This document shows, in pieces, positions 1 through 6,769 of a stretch of DNA of 23,661 bases. The stretch's first letter is position 1; each line of letters opens with the position of its first letter. Under the pieces are notes generated by a model. The model worked only from the letters and a program-made list of their open reading frames with translations. It did no database searches and had not been told where the DNA came from. The position numbers and the translations under genes were made by a program. Source of the DNA: an uncultured Alphaproteobacteria bacterium (GTDB lineage: Bacteria > Pseudomonadota > Alphaproteobacteria > Puniceispirillales > UBA1172); NCBI GenBank assembly GCA_937952245.1, contig CALFYS010000055.1, positions 1 to 23,661 on the forward strand. The letters run 5' to 3'.

Positions 1-70
1 TTAACAAAATCTGCCATCAAAATTGGCTGAAGATGATCGCCCAACAGATCGGTTAAAGATGGGGCGGGGA

Positions 71-835
71 TTAATCCGCTGTCCAGCCGCCATCCACCAC
101 AAGCGCGGTGCCGGTGATCAATGCCGCCGCGTCTGATGCCAAAAACACCGCCGCGCCCATCATATCTTCCACCGTGCCGACACGGCCTAATTTGATCTTG
201 CTTTCAATCCATTCCCGCTTTTCCGGGTCATCGAAACTGGCTTGGGTCAACGCGGTGACAACAAAGGTTGGGCAAATCGTGTTGATTCGGATTTTATGGG
301 GGCCCAATTCAATCGCCATGCCGCGGGTAAAGCCTTCCACCCCTGCTTTTGTCGCGGAATAGACCGCGCGTTCAATCCCGCCGACCAGCGCCATCTGTGA
401 TGAAATATTGATGATCGACCCGGGCTTGCCCGCCGCGATCAACCCTTTGGCCACTTGTTGCGATAAGAAATAGGCTGATTTCAAGTTAATATCGACCACC
501 GCATCAAAATCATCTCGCTTGGTTTCCATGGATGGGCCATGGCGTGCCATGCCGGCGGAATTCAACAGAATGTCAAATGGCCCATTGCCATTAAAGAAAT
601 CTTCCATAGCGTCATGGTCGGTAACATCAAGGCTAATAGGGGTCATCGTGCCGCCAGCCGCTTTCACTTCAGCGGCAAGCCCTTCTAATTTATCACCGCG
701 TCTGGCCGCCGCGTACACATGGGCGCCAGCATCCGCCATCGCAACAGCACAAGCCGCGCCAATGCCAGATGATGCCCCTGTAACAAGAGCGGTTTTGCCA
801 TCAAGACGAAAAGAAGGGGTTTGGGGCAACGCCAT
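71..835 (-). CDS. SDR-family NAD(P)-dependent oxidoreductase
   Basis: A 254-residue classical short-chain dehydrogenase/reductase, a cytosolic Rossmann-fold enzyme interconverting an alcohol and a ketone. Visible motifs are the cofactor loop TGASSGIG (19-26), NSAG (92-95, where NNAG is usual), the catalytic serine region at 145-146, and YSATK with Tyr159 and Lys163. The C-terminal TGTALVVDGG is typical of the family. The arginine pair 45-46 after the second strand suggests a preference for NADP(H), by inference. The ATG at 835 has AGGA about 8 bases upstream. The family is too diverse to name the substrate; gluconate 5-dehydrogenase-like and 3-oxoacyl-ACP-reductase-like enzymes are both compatible. 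It lies 133 bases downstream of a DUF1905 gene on the same strand. No partner gene reveals its pathway. Confidence 0.93.
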   Translation of the reverse strand: MALPQTPSFRLDGKTALVTGASSGIGAACAVAMADAGAHVYAAARRGDKLEGLAAEVKAAGGTMTPISLDVTDHDAMEDFFNGNGPFDILLNSAGMARHGPSMETKRDDFDAVVDINLKSAYFLSQQVAKGLIAAGKPGSIINISSQMALVGGIERAVYSATKAGVEGFTRGMAIELGPHKIRINTICPTFVVTALTQASFDDPEKREWIESKIKLGRVGTVEDMMGAAVFLASDAAALITGTALVVDGGWTAD

Positions 836-968
836 GACATTATCCTTTGTATTGAATGTATATGAGGTGTTGAGATTAATTGGCTGGCCAGTGAAGGTCT
901 AGTGGGAAAGCGCGATTCCGACAGAAAAAGGGGGGCAGAAAAGATGGCCAGAAAAATAAATGGCAAAA

Positions 969-1277
969 TCAAAACGGATCGACCATCAGCTCAAGATGAC
1001 AATGAACCTGATCGCCGACGCCAATGTTTTCCGCTTTTCGGATGTCTTTTTTAATCGGCAAGACAAAACTGCCGGATGTGCTGTCGGGGAAGATTGAGGT
1101 TTTCCATTGGCTATCGCCGATACGGACACTGACTTTAAGACTGCCGAATCCATTGCGGTTTTTGGCAAAAAACTTAATCTCATCCGCCTGTTCCCGCGGC
1201 AAAGTGATAAAATGCCAAGCGTCTTTGGCCGACCAAAGCCAGATTTCAGCCTTAAAATCAAACCTAAGATCGATCAT
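969..1277 (-). CDS. DUF1905 domain protein
   Basis: A 102-residue protein that is almost entirely one DUF1905 domain, a small beta-rich domain of unknown function. The features that identify it are the W-H-F-x-x-L-P segment near residues 21-27, GFGSLKVSVRIG near 43-54, the W-K-T-S-I-F-P segment that follows, and the LPIKKDIRKAENIGVGD stretch before the C terminus. There is no signal peptide or membrane segment, so it is probably cytosolic. The ATG at 1277 has only a weak purine-rich GAAGA stretch upstream. It is divergent from rplU and precedes the SDR gene on the same strand, with 133 bases between them; co-transcription is possible but not shown. The family assignment is from recognition of the motif pattern, and no function should be inferred. 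Confidence 0.82.
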   Translation of the reverse strand: MIDLRFDFKAEIWLWSAKDAWHFITLPREQADEIKFFAKNRNGFGSLKVSVRIGDSQWKTSIFPDSTSGSFVLPIKKDIRKAENIGVGDQVHCHLELMVDPF

Positions 1278-1401
1278 ATTCGGGTCTTCTTTACCGGATG
1301 TTGGTTTTTTTACGCGCTATGCCTCGTATCATCGCGCTTTCAACCAAAGGGCGCAAGCCTCTCAAACAAAAGGAAGAAGTGGCCAAAACCTTAAATGATG
1401 C

Positions 1402-1429
1402 TTGACAAAAAGCGGGGTCTGGCTATATT
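1402..1429 (+). promoter_or_regulatory. Sigma70-type promoter of rplU-rpmA
   Basis: A perfect -35 hexamer TTGACA (1402-1407) is followed by a 16-base spacer and a -10 hexamer TATATT (1424-1429). This is the best promoter match in the window. Transcription would start near 1436, about 140 bases before rplU, which fits a strongly expressed ribosomal protein operon. Confidence 0.8.
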
Positions 1430-1435
1430 CCGCTC

Positions 1436-1560
1436 AATCAAGCGAAAGGGTTTCCTTTCGCTCAAGTATTTTATGGATCACTGGCCTTGGGCCAAACTGT
1501 CTTTAAAATTGCTGAATTCTGGGTCAAATACGCCAATTTCAGCCAAACTGACAGTAGAGA
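1436..1560 (+). promoter_or_regulatory. Structured 5' leader of rplU (candidate regulatory RNA)
   Basis: Several inverted repeats fall between the predicted transcription start and the rplU ribosome binding site. A perfect 9-bp stem AGCGAAAGG/CCTTTCGCT with a GTTT loop spans 1441-1462. TGGCC-TTG-GGCCA follows at 1482-1494. ACTGTC (1496-1501) can pair with GACAGT (1550-1555), enclosing GCTGAA (1511-1516) paired with TTCAGC (1538-1543). A direct repeat GCCAAACTG occurs at 1491-1499 and 1542-1550. Ribosomal protein operons are often autoregulated through such leaders, but that role is inferred here. I do not recognise it as a known RNA family. Confidence 0.5.
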
Positions 1561-1575
1561 TGAAGGATAAACGCC

Positions 1576-2061
1576 ATGTACGCTGTGGTGAAAACTGGGG
1601 GCAAGCAATATCGCGTTGCCAAAGACGATAAGATTGTTGTTGATCGCATGATCGGTGAAGACGGTGATTCGGTTGTTCTGGATCAAGTCCTGATGATGGC
1701 TGATGGCGACAAGGTTACAGTTGGCTCACCTGTTATTGAAGGTGCCGCTGTTGGTGCGACTGTTCTGCGCCAGACCCGCGGTCCTAAGATCATGGTTTTC
1801 CGCCGCAAGCGTCGTAAGAATTTCCGCCGTATTCGCGGTCATCGCCAAGACCTGACCTTGTTGCAGATCAATGAAATTGCTCCTGATGGTAAATTAAAAG
1901 CAGCGCCAAAGAAGGCCGCCGCGAAAACAGAAGCAAAAGCAGCCCCTAAGAAGGCGGCGAAGACCGCTGCCAAGACAGCAGCAAAATCAGCGGCGAAAGC
2001 AGCCCCTAAAAAGGCCGCAGCCAAAAAGACAACGGCTAAAAAAGCAGCCGCTAAGAAATAA
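1576..2061 (+). CDS. rplU: 50S ribosomal protein L21
   Basis: A 161-residue L21 that binds 23S rRNA in the large subunit. The usual core occupies about residues 1-103: MYAVVKTGGKQYRV at the N terminus, the KIMVFRRKRRKNFRR basic segment, and the GHRQDLT stretch near the core's end. Bacterial L21 is usually about 103 residues. Here a tail of 54 residues (108-161) follows, made almost only of Ala and Lys with a few Pro, Thr and Ser; it holds 19 Lys and one Glu and repeats AAPKKAA three times. It resembles bacterial histone-H1-like tails. The ATG at 1576 has AAGGA (1563-1567) eight bases upstream. It is the first gene of rplU-rpmA behind the TTGACA/TATATT promoter and a structured leader. Confidence 0.98.
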   Translation: MYAVVKTGGKQYRVAKDDKIVVDRMIGEDGDSVVLDQVLMMADGDKVTVGSPVIEGAAVGATVLRQTRGPKIMVFRRKRRKNFRRIRGHRQDLTLLQINEIAPDGKLKAAPKKAAAKTEAKAAPKKAAKTAAKTAAKSAAKAAPKKAAAKKTTAKKAAAKK

Positions 2062-2083
2062 TCGAGACGGATAGGAGACCCAA

Positions 2084-2353
2084 ATGGCACATAAAAAAGC
2101 AGGTGGTAGTTCCCGTAACGGACGCGATTCAGCCGGTCGCCGTCTTGGCGTAAAGAAATTCGGTGGTGAAGCTGTTGTTCCTGGCAACATCATTGTCCGC
2201 CAGCGTGGCACTAAATTTCATCCCGGCACCAATGTTGGCATGGGCAAAGACCATACGTTGTTTGCTCTTGTTGACGGCAAAGTGGCGTTCACCAAAAAAT
2301 CAGGTGGCCGTAGTTTTGCCAATGTTGTTCCGGCAAGCGAGGCTGCTGAATAG
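2084..2353 (+). CDS. rpmA: 50S ribosomal protein L27
   Basis: An 89-residue L27, of ordinary length, whose N-terminal arm reaches towards the peptidyl transferase centre. The N terminus MAHKKAGGSSRNGRDS is canonical, with no cleavable leader of the kind seen in some Firmicutes. The conserved VRQRGTKFHPG and GMGKDHTLFAL segments follow. It starts 22 bases after rplU with a clear TAGGAG upstream, so the two are one transcription unit. A hairpin with a T-run downstream at 2415-2443 probably ends the transcript or attenuates it before obgE. Confidence 0.98.
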   Translation: MAHKKAGGSSRNGRDSAGRRLGVKKFGGEAVVPGNIIVRQRGTKFHPGTNVGMGKDHTLFALVDGKVAFTKKSGGRSFANVVPASEAAE

Positions 2354-2403
2354 GCCCCGTTTTGGTATAATCCCATAAGGGATCACCAAAAAGATCTGGG
2401 CCT
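2352..2403 (+). repeat. Nested inverted repeat overlapping the rpmA stop
   Basis: Three coaxial stems can form: AGGCCC (2352-2357) with GGGCCT (2398-2403), TTTTGGT (2360-2366) with ACCAAAA (2385-2391), and ATCCC (2370-2374) with GGGAT (2379-2383) around an ATAA loop. The outer stem includes part of the rpmA stop codon. It may protect the mRNA 3' end or assist termination; its role is not known. Confidence 0.5.
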
Positions 2404-2414
2404 CAGTGGCCGAT

Positions 2415-2443
2415 AAAGCGCATCCCACGGGTTGCGCTTTTTT
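2415..2443 (+). terminator. Rho-independent terminator after rpmA
   Basis: A perfect 8-bp stem AAAGCGCA (2415-2422) / TGCGCTTT (2433-2440) runs into a tract of six T (2438-2443). The 10-base loop contains CCC and GGG. It separates rplU-rpmA from obgE. Confidence 0.75.
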
Positions 2444-2444
2444 A

Positions 2445-2487
2445 TTAAGTGGTCACACTTAAGGCATTGAGGCCTTCTGATAAGGCC
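2445..2487 (+). repeat. Two hairpins upstream of obgE
   Basis: TTAAGTG-GTCA-CACTTAA (2445-2462) is a perfect 7-bp stem with a four-base loop. GGCCTT-CTGAT-AAGGCC (2471-2487) is a perfect 6-bp stem with a five-base loop. AAGGC at 2461-2465 could pair instead with GCCTT at 2472-2476, so the two hairpins can compete. They end 19 bases before the obgE start and may affect its mRNA stability or translation. Confidence 0.5.
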
Positions 2488-2506
2488 AAAAACGAAAGAC
2501 AATAGA

Positions 2507-3544
2507 ATGAAATTTCTTGATCAGGCAAAAGTCTTTATCCAAAGCGGCAATGGCGGGCCGGGCAGTGTCAGTTTCCGCCGTGAAGCCCATGTGCCGCGTG
2601 GCGGGCCTGATGGTGGTGATGGCGGCCGTGGCGGCAGTATTATTGCCGAATGTGTCCAAGGGCTGAACACATTGATCGACTATCGTTATCAACAGCATTT
2701 CAAAGCCAAGTCCGGTCGCCCCGGGGCAGGTCGTAACCGCGCGGGTCTTTCGGGTGAAGATGTCACGCTGAAATTGCCTGTCGGCACCCAGATTCTAAAC
2801 GAAGATGGTGATCTGGTGCTGGCTGATCTGACTGAAATTGGCCAGAAGATTACCTTGGCGCAAGGCGGTGATGGCGGGCGCGGGAACGCGGCGTTTAAAT
2901 CATCCACCAATCAAGCCCCACGCCGGGCGGATAAAGGCTTTCCCGGGATGGGGATGTGGGTGTGGTTGCGCCTGAAATTGATCGCTGATGCGGGGTTGGT
3001 TGGCCTGCCAAACGCGGGCAAATCAACATTTCTGGCAGCGACTTCAGCCGCTAAACCCAAGATTGCGGATTATCCGTTTACCACTTTGCACCCCGGCCTT
3101 GGTGTTGTGGGTGTTGATGACCATGAATTTGTTCTGGCGGATATTCCCGGCCTTGTGGAAGGCGCCCATGAAGGGATTGGCCTTGGGCATCGTTTTCTGG
3201 GTCATGTTGAACGCTGTCAGGTGTTGTTGCATCTGGTGGATGGCACCGCCGATGACCCTGTGGGCAATTGGCAGACCATCCGAAAAGAACTGGCGGCTTA
3301 TGATTCTGAACTTGGCGCAAAACAAGAGATTACCGCCATCAGCAAATCGGATTCCCTGACCGATGATCAAATTGATGAGTTGAAATCAGCCCTTCAAAAA
3401 GCAGGCGCGGAACAGGTGATGGCGATTTCCGCTGTCACTGGCCAAGGGATGATTGATCTGTTGCGCCGTCTTTATGGCACCATCACCCAAGGCCGTGCCG
3501 AAGAAGAAGAACGTTTGAACCCTCCGCAACCATGGCAACCCTAA
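2507..3544 (+). CDS. obgE: Obg-family GTPase ObgE/CgtA
   Basis: A 345-residue GTPase of usual length that acts in late 50S assembly and growth control. Residues 1-158 are the glycine-rich Obg domain (GGPDGGDGGRGG at 32-43). The G domain follows: G1 GLPNAGKS (166-173), switch I threonines at 192-193, G3 DIPG (212-215), G4 SKSD (279-282) and G5 SAV (308-310). The G4 motif is usually NKxD; a serine in place of Asn occurs in some alphaproteobacterial homologues, as I recall. There is no extra C-terminal OCT domain. The ribosome binding site is weak (GAAAGA). The proB start overlaps its stop codon, so the two are probably translationally coupled. Confidence 0.97.
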   Translation: MKFLDQAKVFIQSGNGGPGSVSFRREAHVPRGGPDGGDGGRGGSIIAECVQGLNTLIDYRYQQHFKAKSGRPGAGRNRAGLSGEDVTLKLPVGTQILNEDGDLVLADLTEIGQKITLAQGGDGGRGNAAFKSSTNQAPRRADKGFPGMGMWVWLRLKLIADAGLVGLPNAGKSTFLAATSAAKPKIADYPFTTLHPGLGVVGVDDHEFVLADIPGLVEGAHEGIGLGHRFLGHVERCQVLLHLVDGTADDPVGNWQTIRKELAAYDSELGAKQEITAISKSDSLTDDQIDELKSALQKAGAEQVMAISAVTGQGMIDLLRRLYGTITQGRAEEEERLNPPQPWQP

Positions 3545-4743
3545 TGACCACCGCATCAACATATATCGACCAGGCGAAAACCGTCGTTGTCAAAATTGGA
3601 TCGGCCTTATTGGTGGATGACAATGGCGCGTTGCGGCGTGATGGTCTGGCTGGATTTGCCGCTGATCTGGCGATGTTGCACGCCAAAGGCTGCCGCTGTG
3701 TTGTTGTGTCGTCAGGGGCGATTGCCCTTGGTCGGCATCGCTTGGCGAAAGCATCAACCCGTCTGAAATTAGAAGAAAAACAAGCCGCCGCCGCTTTGGG
3801 GCAAGTGCAATTGGCCAGCGAATGGAAGGCCGCTTTAAACAAAGAAGGGCTTGATGCGGCGCAAATTCTGCTTTCGCCTGATGATACTGAACGCCGCCGC
3901 CGTCATCTCAATGCTCGTGCCACGCTCAACACGTTGCTGGATCATGGCATTATTCCCGTGGTGAATGAAAATGATACCGTCGCCACGATGGAAATTCGAT
4001 ATGGCGATAATGATCGGCTTGCCGCGCGGGTGGCGCAAATGATCTCAGCTGATGTGCTGATTCTCCTGTCTGATATTGATGGGCTTTATACCGCTGACCC
4101 TCATCATGATCAAACCGCCCAGCATATCCCTGAAGTCCGTAAAATTGGCGATGAGATTAAAGCCATGGCAGGCCCCGCCCATGAAGATTTCGCATCCGGC
4201 GGGATGATCACCAAAATTGAGGCCGGGCGTATCGCCACCCAAGCGGGATGCCATATGGCGATTTGCAATGGCCAGAACATCCGCCCCATCGAAGGGTTGA
4301 TCAACGGCCAACGCGCGACGTGGTTTATCGCTGATGCCAACCCCCCTCAGGCGCGAAAGAAATGGATCGCCGGCGGATTGCAACCGCAAGGCCAGTTGTT
4401 CCTTGATGCGGGCGCGGTCAAGGCATTGCACCATGGCAAAAGCCTTCTTGCGGCAGGGATCACGAAAGCAGAAGGGATGTTTGACCGCGGGGATTTGGTG
4501 GCGGTATGTGATGACCAAGGCCATGAAATTGGCCGCGGGCTTTCAAATTACAGCGCGGGCGATGTGGTGAAAATTGCCGGATGTAAATCCGCCGCCATCC
4601 CTGATATTTTAGGGTATCGTGGACGTGATGAAGTGATTCACGCTGATGACCTTGTGATTGATCATGAAACGATTGATGATCAATCCGCGGCTCAATCTGC
4701 TGCTCAATCCACAGGCGAAAATACTGGCCAGAAGACAGGATGA
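3544..4743 (+). CDS. proB: Glutamate 5-kinase
   Basis: This enzyme phosphorylates L-glutamate to gamma-glutamyl phosphate with ATP, the first step of proline synthesis. I start it at the ATG at 3544, which shares one base with the obgE stop (TAATG); an in-frame ATG at 3532 would give 403 residues. Counting from 3532, the amino-acid kinase domain shows VVVKIGS (18-24), SSGAIALG (60-67), NENDTVA (145-151) and SGGMITKIEA (222-231). A PUA domain follows at about 283-365. The last 20 or so residues are a Gln/Ser/Ala-rich tail with AAQS repeats beyond the usual end of the family. The proA start lies 6 bases downstream, forming a proBA pair. Feedback inhibition by proline is expected from the family. 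Confidence 0.96.
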   Translation: MTTASTYIDQAKTVVVKIGSALLVDDNGALRRDGLAGFAADLAMLHAKGCRCVVVSSGAIALGRHRLAKASTRLKLEEKQAAAALGQVQLASEWKAALNKEGLDAAQILLSPDDTERRRRHLNARATLNTLLDHGIIPVVNENDTVATMEIRYGDNDRLAARVAQMISADVLILLSDIDGLYTADPHHDQTAQHIPEVRKIGDEIKAMAGPAHEDFASGGMITKIEAGRIATQAGCHMAICNGQNIRPIEGLINGQRATWFIADANPPQARKKWIAGGLQPQGQLFLDAGAVKALHHGKSLLAAGITKAEGMFDRGDLVAVCDDQGHEIGRGLSNYSAGDVVKIAGCKSAAIPDILGYRGRDEVIHADDLVIDHETIDDQSAAQSAAQSTGENTGQKTG

Positions 4744-4749
4744 CGACCC

Positions 4750-6009
4750 ATGACTGATTTTAACGCGGCAATGGCCGTGATGACCAAAAACGCCAAAGCC
4801 ACCACCCAAGTGATGGCGCAATCATCCGGTGATACCCGCAATCACGCGTTGAACAGCGCCGCCGAATTATTACGCCAGCATTGCGCAGAAATTCTGGTGG
4901 AAAATGAAAAAGACGTGGCCAATGCCCATGCCAATGGCCAAGACGCGGCGTTTATTGATCGCTTGCAACTTGATGAAAACCGTGTTGATGCCATGGCCAA
5001 AGGCCTTGAAGACATCGCTGGCCTGACCGATCCTTTGGGGCGTGAGCTGGCTTCATGGACGCGGCCTAATGGCCTTGTGATCAGCCGTGTCGCCACGCCA
5101 TTGGGCGTTTTAGGGGTGATATACGAATCGCGCCCTAATGTGACTATTGATGCGGCGGGGCTGGCGGTAAAGTCAGGCAACGCGGTGATCTTACGGGGCG
5201 GCAGCGCATCAATCCATACCGCCAGTATCTTGGCGGATCTGATGCGAAAAGCCTTGGGCGAGGCTGGCTTGCCCGAAGATGTGGTGCAATTGGTTAAAGA
5301 CCCTGATCGCGGCATGGTGGGGGCGATGCTGGCGGCCACCGGCGGGATTGATGTGATTATCCCCCGCGGCGGCAAATCATTGGTGGAACGTGTTCAGCGC
5401 GATGCCCGTGTGCCGGTCTTTGCCCATTTGGAAGGCATTTGCCATATCTATCTTGATCACGCCGCTGACCTTGAAAAAGCCCGGGCGATTATCGTCAATG
5501 CCAAAATGCGCCGTGTTGGGATTTGCGGGGCGGCGGAAACCTTGCTGGTCAGCCGACAAGCCGCCGCTGAAATGTTGCCATTGATCGCGGAGGATCTGAT
5601 CGCCGCGGGATGCACCCTTCATGCTGATGGCGAATCATCGGCCTTGATCACCAGTTCTGTTCCCGCCACCGATGAAGATTGGTCAACAGAATACCTCAGC
5701 CCTGATCTGGCGATTAAACTGGTGGATGATGTCGATGATGCCATGGCGCATATTCGGCAATATGGCTCTGATCATACCGAATCAATCATCACCGAAGACG
5801 CGCAGACCGCTGAAACATTCCTTAATGGTGTTGATAGCGCGATTGTCATGCATAACGCGTCAACGCAATTTGCCGATGGTGGTGAATTTGGCATGGGGGC
5901 TGAAATTGGGATTGCCACAGGCCGGATGCACGCCCGCGGTCCGGTTGGCGCGGATCAATTGACCAGTTTCAAATATCTTGTCCGCGGTACTGGCCAGACC
6001 CGAGGTTAG
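4750..6009 (+). CDS. proA: Glutamate-5-semialdehyde dehydrogenase (gamma-glutamyl phosphate reductase)
   Basis: A 419-residue aldehyde-dehydrogenase-fold enzyme of typical length. It reduces gamma-glutamyl phosphate to glutamate-5-semialdehyde with NADPH, the second step of proline synthesis. Recognisable segments are GVLGVIYESRPNVTIDAAGL (119-138), KSGNAVILRGG (141-151), the IIPRGGK nucleotide-binding segment (203-209), and the catalytic cysteine Cys259 in CGAAETLL, which is usually CNAxETLL in the family. The ATG at 4750 has AGGA nine bases upstream, spanning the end of proB. It belongs to the proB-proA-nadD run, and proA and nadD are separated by only three bases. Confidence 0.97.
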   Translation: MTDFNAAMAVMTKNAKATTQVMAQSSGDTRNHALNSAAELLRQHCAEILVENEKDVANAHANGQDAAFIDRLQLDENRVDAMAKGLEDIAGLTDPLGRELASWTRPNGLVISRVATPLGVLGVIYESRPNVTIDAAGLAVKSGNAVILRGGSASIHTASILADLMRKALGEAGLPEDVVQLVKDPDRGMVGAMLAATGGIDVIIPRGGKSLVERVQRDARVPVFAHLEGICHIYLDHAADLEKARAIIVNAKMRRVGICGAAETLLVSRQAAAEMLPLIAEDLIAAGCTLHADGESSALITSSVPATDEDWSTEYLSPDLAIKLVDDVDDAMAHIRQYGSDHTESIITEDAQTAETFLNGVDSAIVMHNASTQFADGGEFGMGAEIGIATGRMHARGPVGADQLTSFKYLVRGTGQTRG

Positions 6010-6012
6010 GTG

Positions 6013-6639
6013 ATGGCCACTGCCCGACCATATCATCCTCGTGTTTTCATGGATATGAGCCGCCGCCGCATCGGTATTCTTGGGGGGTCCTTTAACCCTG
6101 CCCATGATGGCCATGCGCATATCGCGGATATGGCGGCAGAGCAATTGCAATTGGATCAAATCTGGTGGTTGGTCAGCCCGCAGAACCCTCTTAAATCTGA
6201 TCACGGCATGGCAGGGTTTGATGCGCGCTATCAATCTGCTGTAGAAATGGCGAAAACCTGCCGTTTTTCGCGTAAAATGCTGGTCACTGACCTTGAGGAT
6301 CAATTGGGTTTGCGGCAAACCGCGCTCACCTTACAGCGGGTGAAATCACGATTGCGGCATTGCCAGCTGGTGTGGATCATGGGGGCGGATAACCTTGTTC
6401 ATTTCCACAAATGGCATCAGCCCCGAACAATCGCCAAGACCATGGCGATTGCTGTTGTCAATCGCCCCGGGGCGGTGGCGGCGGCGCTTTCCAGCAGAGG
6501 GGCAAAGATAGCCGGGCAACGAATCACCCCGCGAAAAATGGTGGCGAGGCGTTTTCCCAATCGGTCGTGGAGCTTCTTGCGAGGGGCGATGAACAGCCAA
6601 TCCGCGTCAGCGATTAGGGCCAAACAATCGGCATCATAA
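6013..6639 (+). CDS. nadD: Nicotinate-nucleotide adenylyltransferase
   Basis: A 208-residue enzyme that adenylylates nicotinate mononucleotide to deamido-NAD in NAD synthesis. The nucleotidyltransferase signature GGSFNPAHDGH is at 24-34, a WIMGADN segment lies mid-protein, and a C-terminal SASAIR (197-202) matches the ISSTAIR-like phosphate-binding motif. It is therefore complete despite diverging after residue 150. About 17 residues precede the first strand (RRRIGILGG), so an internal ATG at 6049 or 6055 is possible. I prefer the ATG at 6013 because GAGG, inside the last proA codons, lies seven bases upstream; a GTG at 6010 is also in frame. In many alphaproteobacteria nadD sits between proA and rsfS, as here. 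Confidence 0.93.
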   Translation: MATARPYHPRVFMDMSRRRIGILGGSFNPAHDGHAHIADMAAEQLQLDQIWWLVSPQNPLKSDHGMAGFDARYQSAVEMAKTCRFSRKMLVTDLEDQLGLRQTALTLQRVKSRLRHCQLVWIMGADNLVHFHKWHQPRTIAKTMAIAVVNRPGAVAAALSSRGAKIAGQRITPRKMVARRFPNRSWSFLRGAMNSQSASAIRAKQSAS

Positions 6640-6654
6640 GCAATGGTTTGCGCT

Positions 6655-6692
6655 GAAGCCTAATAGTGCTAAGAAGCGTGGCATTAGGTTTC
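6655..6692 (+). repeat. Inverted repeat in the nadD-rsfS spacer
   Basis: GAAGCCTAAT (6655-6664) pairs over ten positions, one of them G-U, with ATTAGGTTTC (6683-6692). The loop is 18 bases. An A/T-rich stretch follows. It could weakly terminate or stabilise the nadD transcript, but there is no clean T-run directly after the stem. Confidence 0.35.
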
Positions 6693-6705
6693 ATTAAAAT
6701 TTAAT

Positions 6706-6733
6706 TTAACTTTTTAAGATTTTGGTTCATAAT
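6706..6733 (+). promoter_or_regulatory. Possible promoter for rsfS-rlmH
   Basis: TTAACT (6706-6711) and CATAAT (6728-6733) are separated by 16 bases in the most A/T-rich stretch of the neighbourhood. They match the consensus at four and five of six positions. This would give rsfS its own promoter inside the gene cluster. Confidence 0.35.
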
Positions 6734-6755
6734 TATCTTATGTAAACGCAGCCGT

Positions 6756-6762
6756 GAAGGAG
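6756..6762 (+). promoter_or_regulatory. Strong ribosome binding site that fixes the rsfS start at ATT
   Basis: GAAGGAG (6756-6762) is one of the strongest Shine-Dalgarno matches in the window and stands alone in this spacer. Seven bases downstream, in frame with rsfS, is ATT (6770), with no ATG, GTG or TTG nearby. The next conventional start, GTG at 6812, has no such site and lies 50 bases away. Confidence 0.65.
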
Positions 6763-6769
6763 CATCACT

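Larger units (their letters stand above)
1278..1575. other. Divergent intergenic region: rplU promoter and leader
   Basis: This 298-base stretch separates the DUF1905 gene from rplU and holds no credible gene. Its left half shows nothing I can name. Its right half carries a good sigma70-type promoter and a leader of about 140 bases with several inverted repeats, annotated separately. Short open frames crossing it have no recognisable product and no ribosome binding site. Confidence 0.7.

Noticed and set aside
1..70. TTA at 1-3 as the stop of another minus-strand gene
   Set aside because: That frame would have to run through the SDR gene and has no start of its own; the 70 bases show nothing else.
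1316..1343. TTGAAA and CATAGC on the minus strand as a promoter for the DUF1905 gene
   Set aside because: The spacer (16) fits but the -10 is poor, so the match is not better than chance.
1839..2090. Minus-strand frame rich in Ala and Phe opposite the end of rplU
   Set aside because: It is the reverse complement of the Lys/Ala codons in the L21 tail and not an independent gene.
4045..4524. 159-residue frame opposite proB
   Set aside because: No recognisable domain, no start signals, and fully covered by an intact proB with all its motifs.
4693..4740. AAQS-repeat tail of ProB as a sign of a frameshift or fusion
   Set aside because: The frame is open and joins proA with a normal ribosome binding site; short disordered tails are common and nothing indicates an error.
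6694..6716. Repeated TTAA as a CtrA-binding site
   Set aside because: The spacings found are 3, 4 and 8, not the TTAA-N7-TTAA of CtrA; the stretch is simply A/T-rich.
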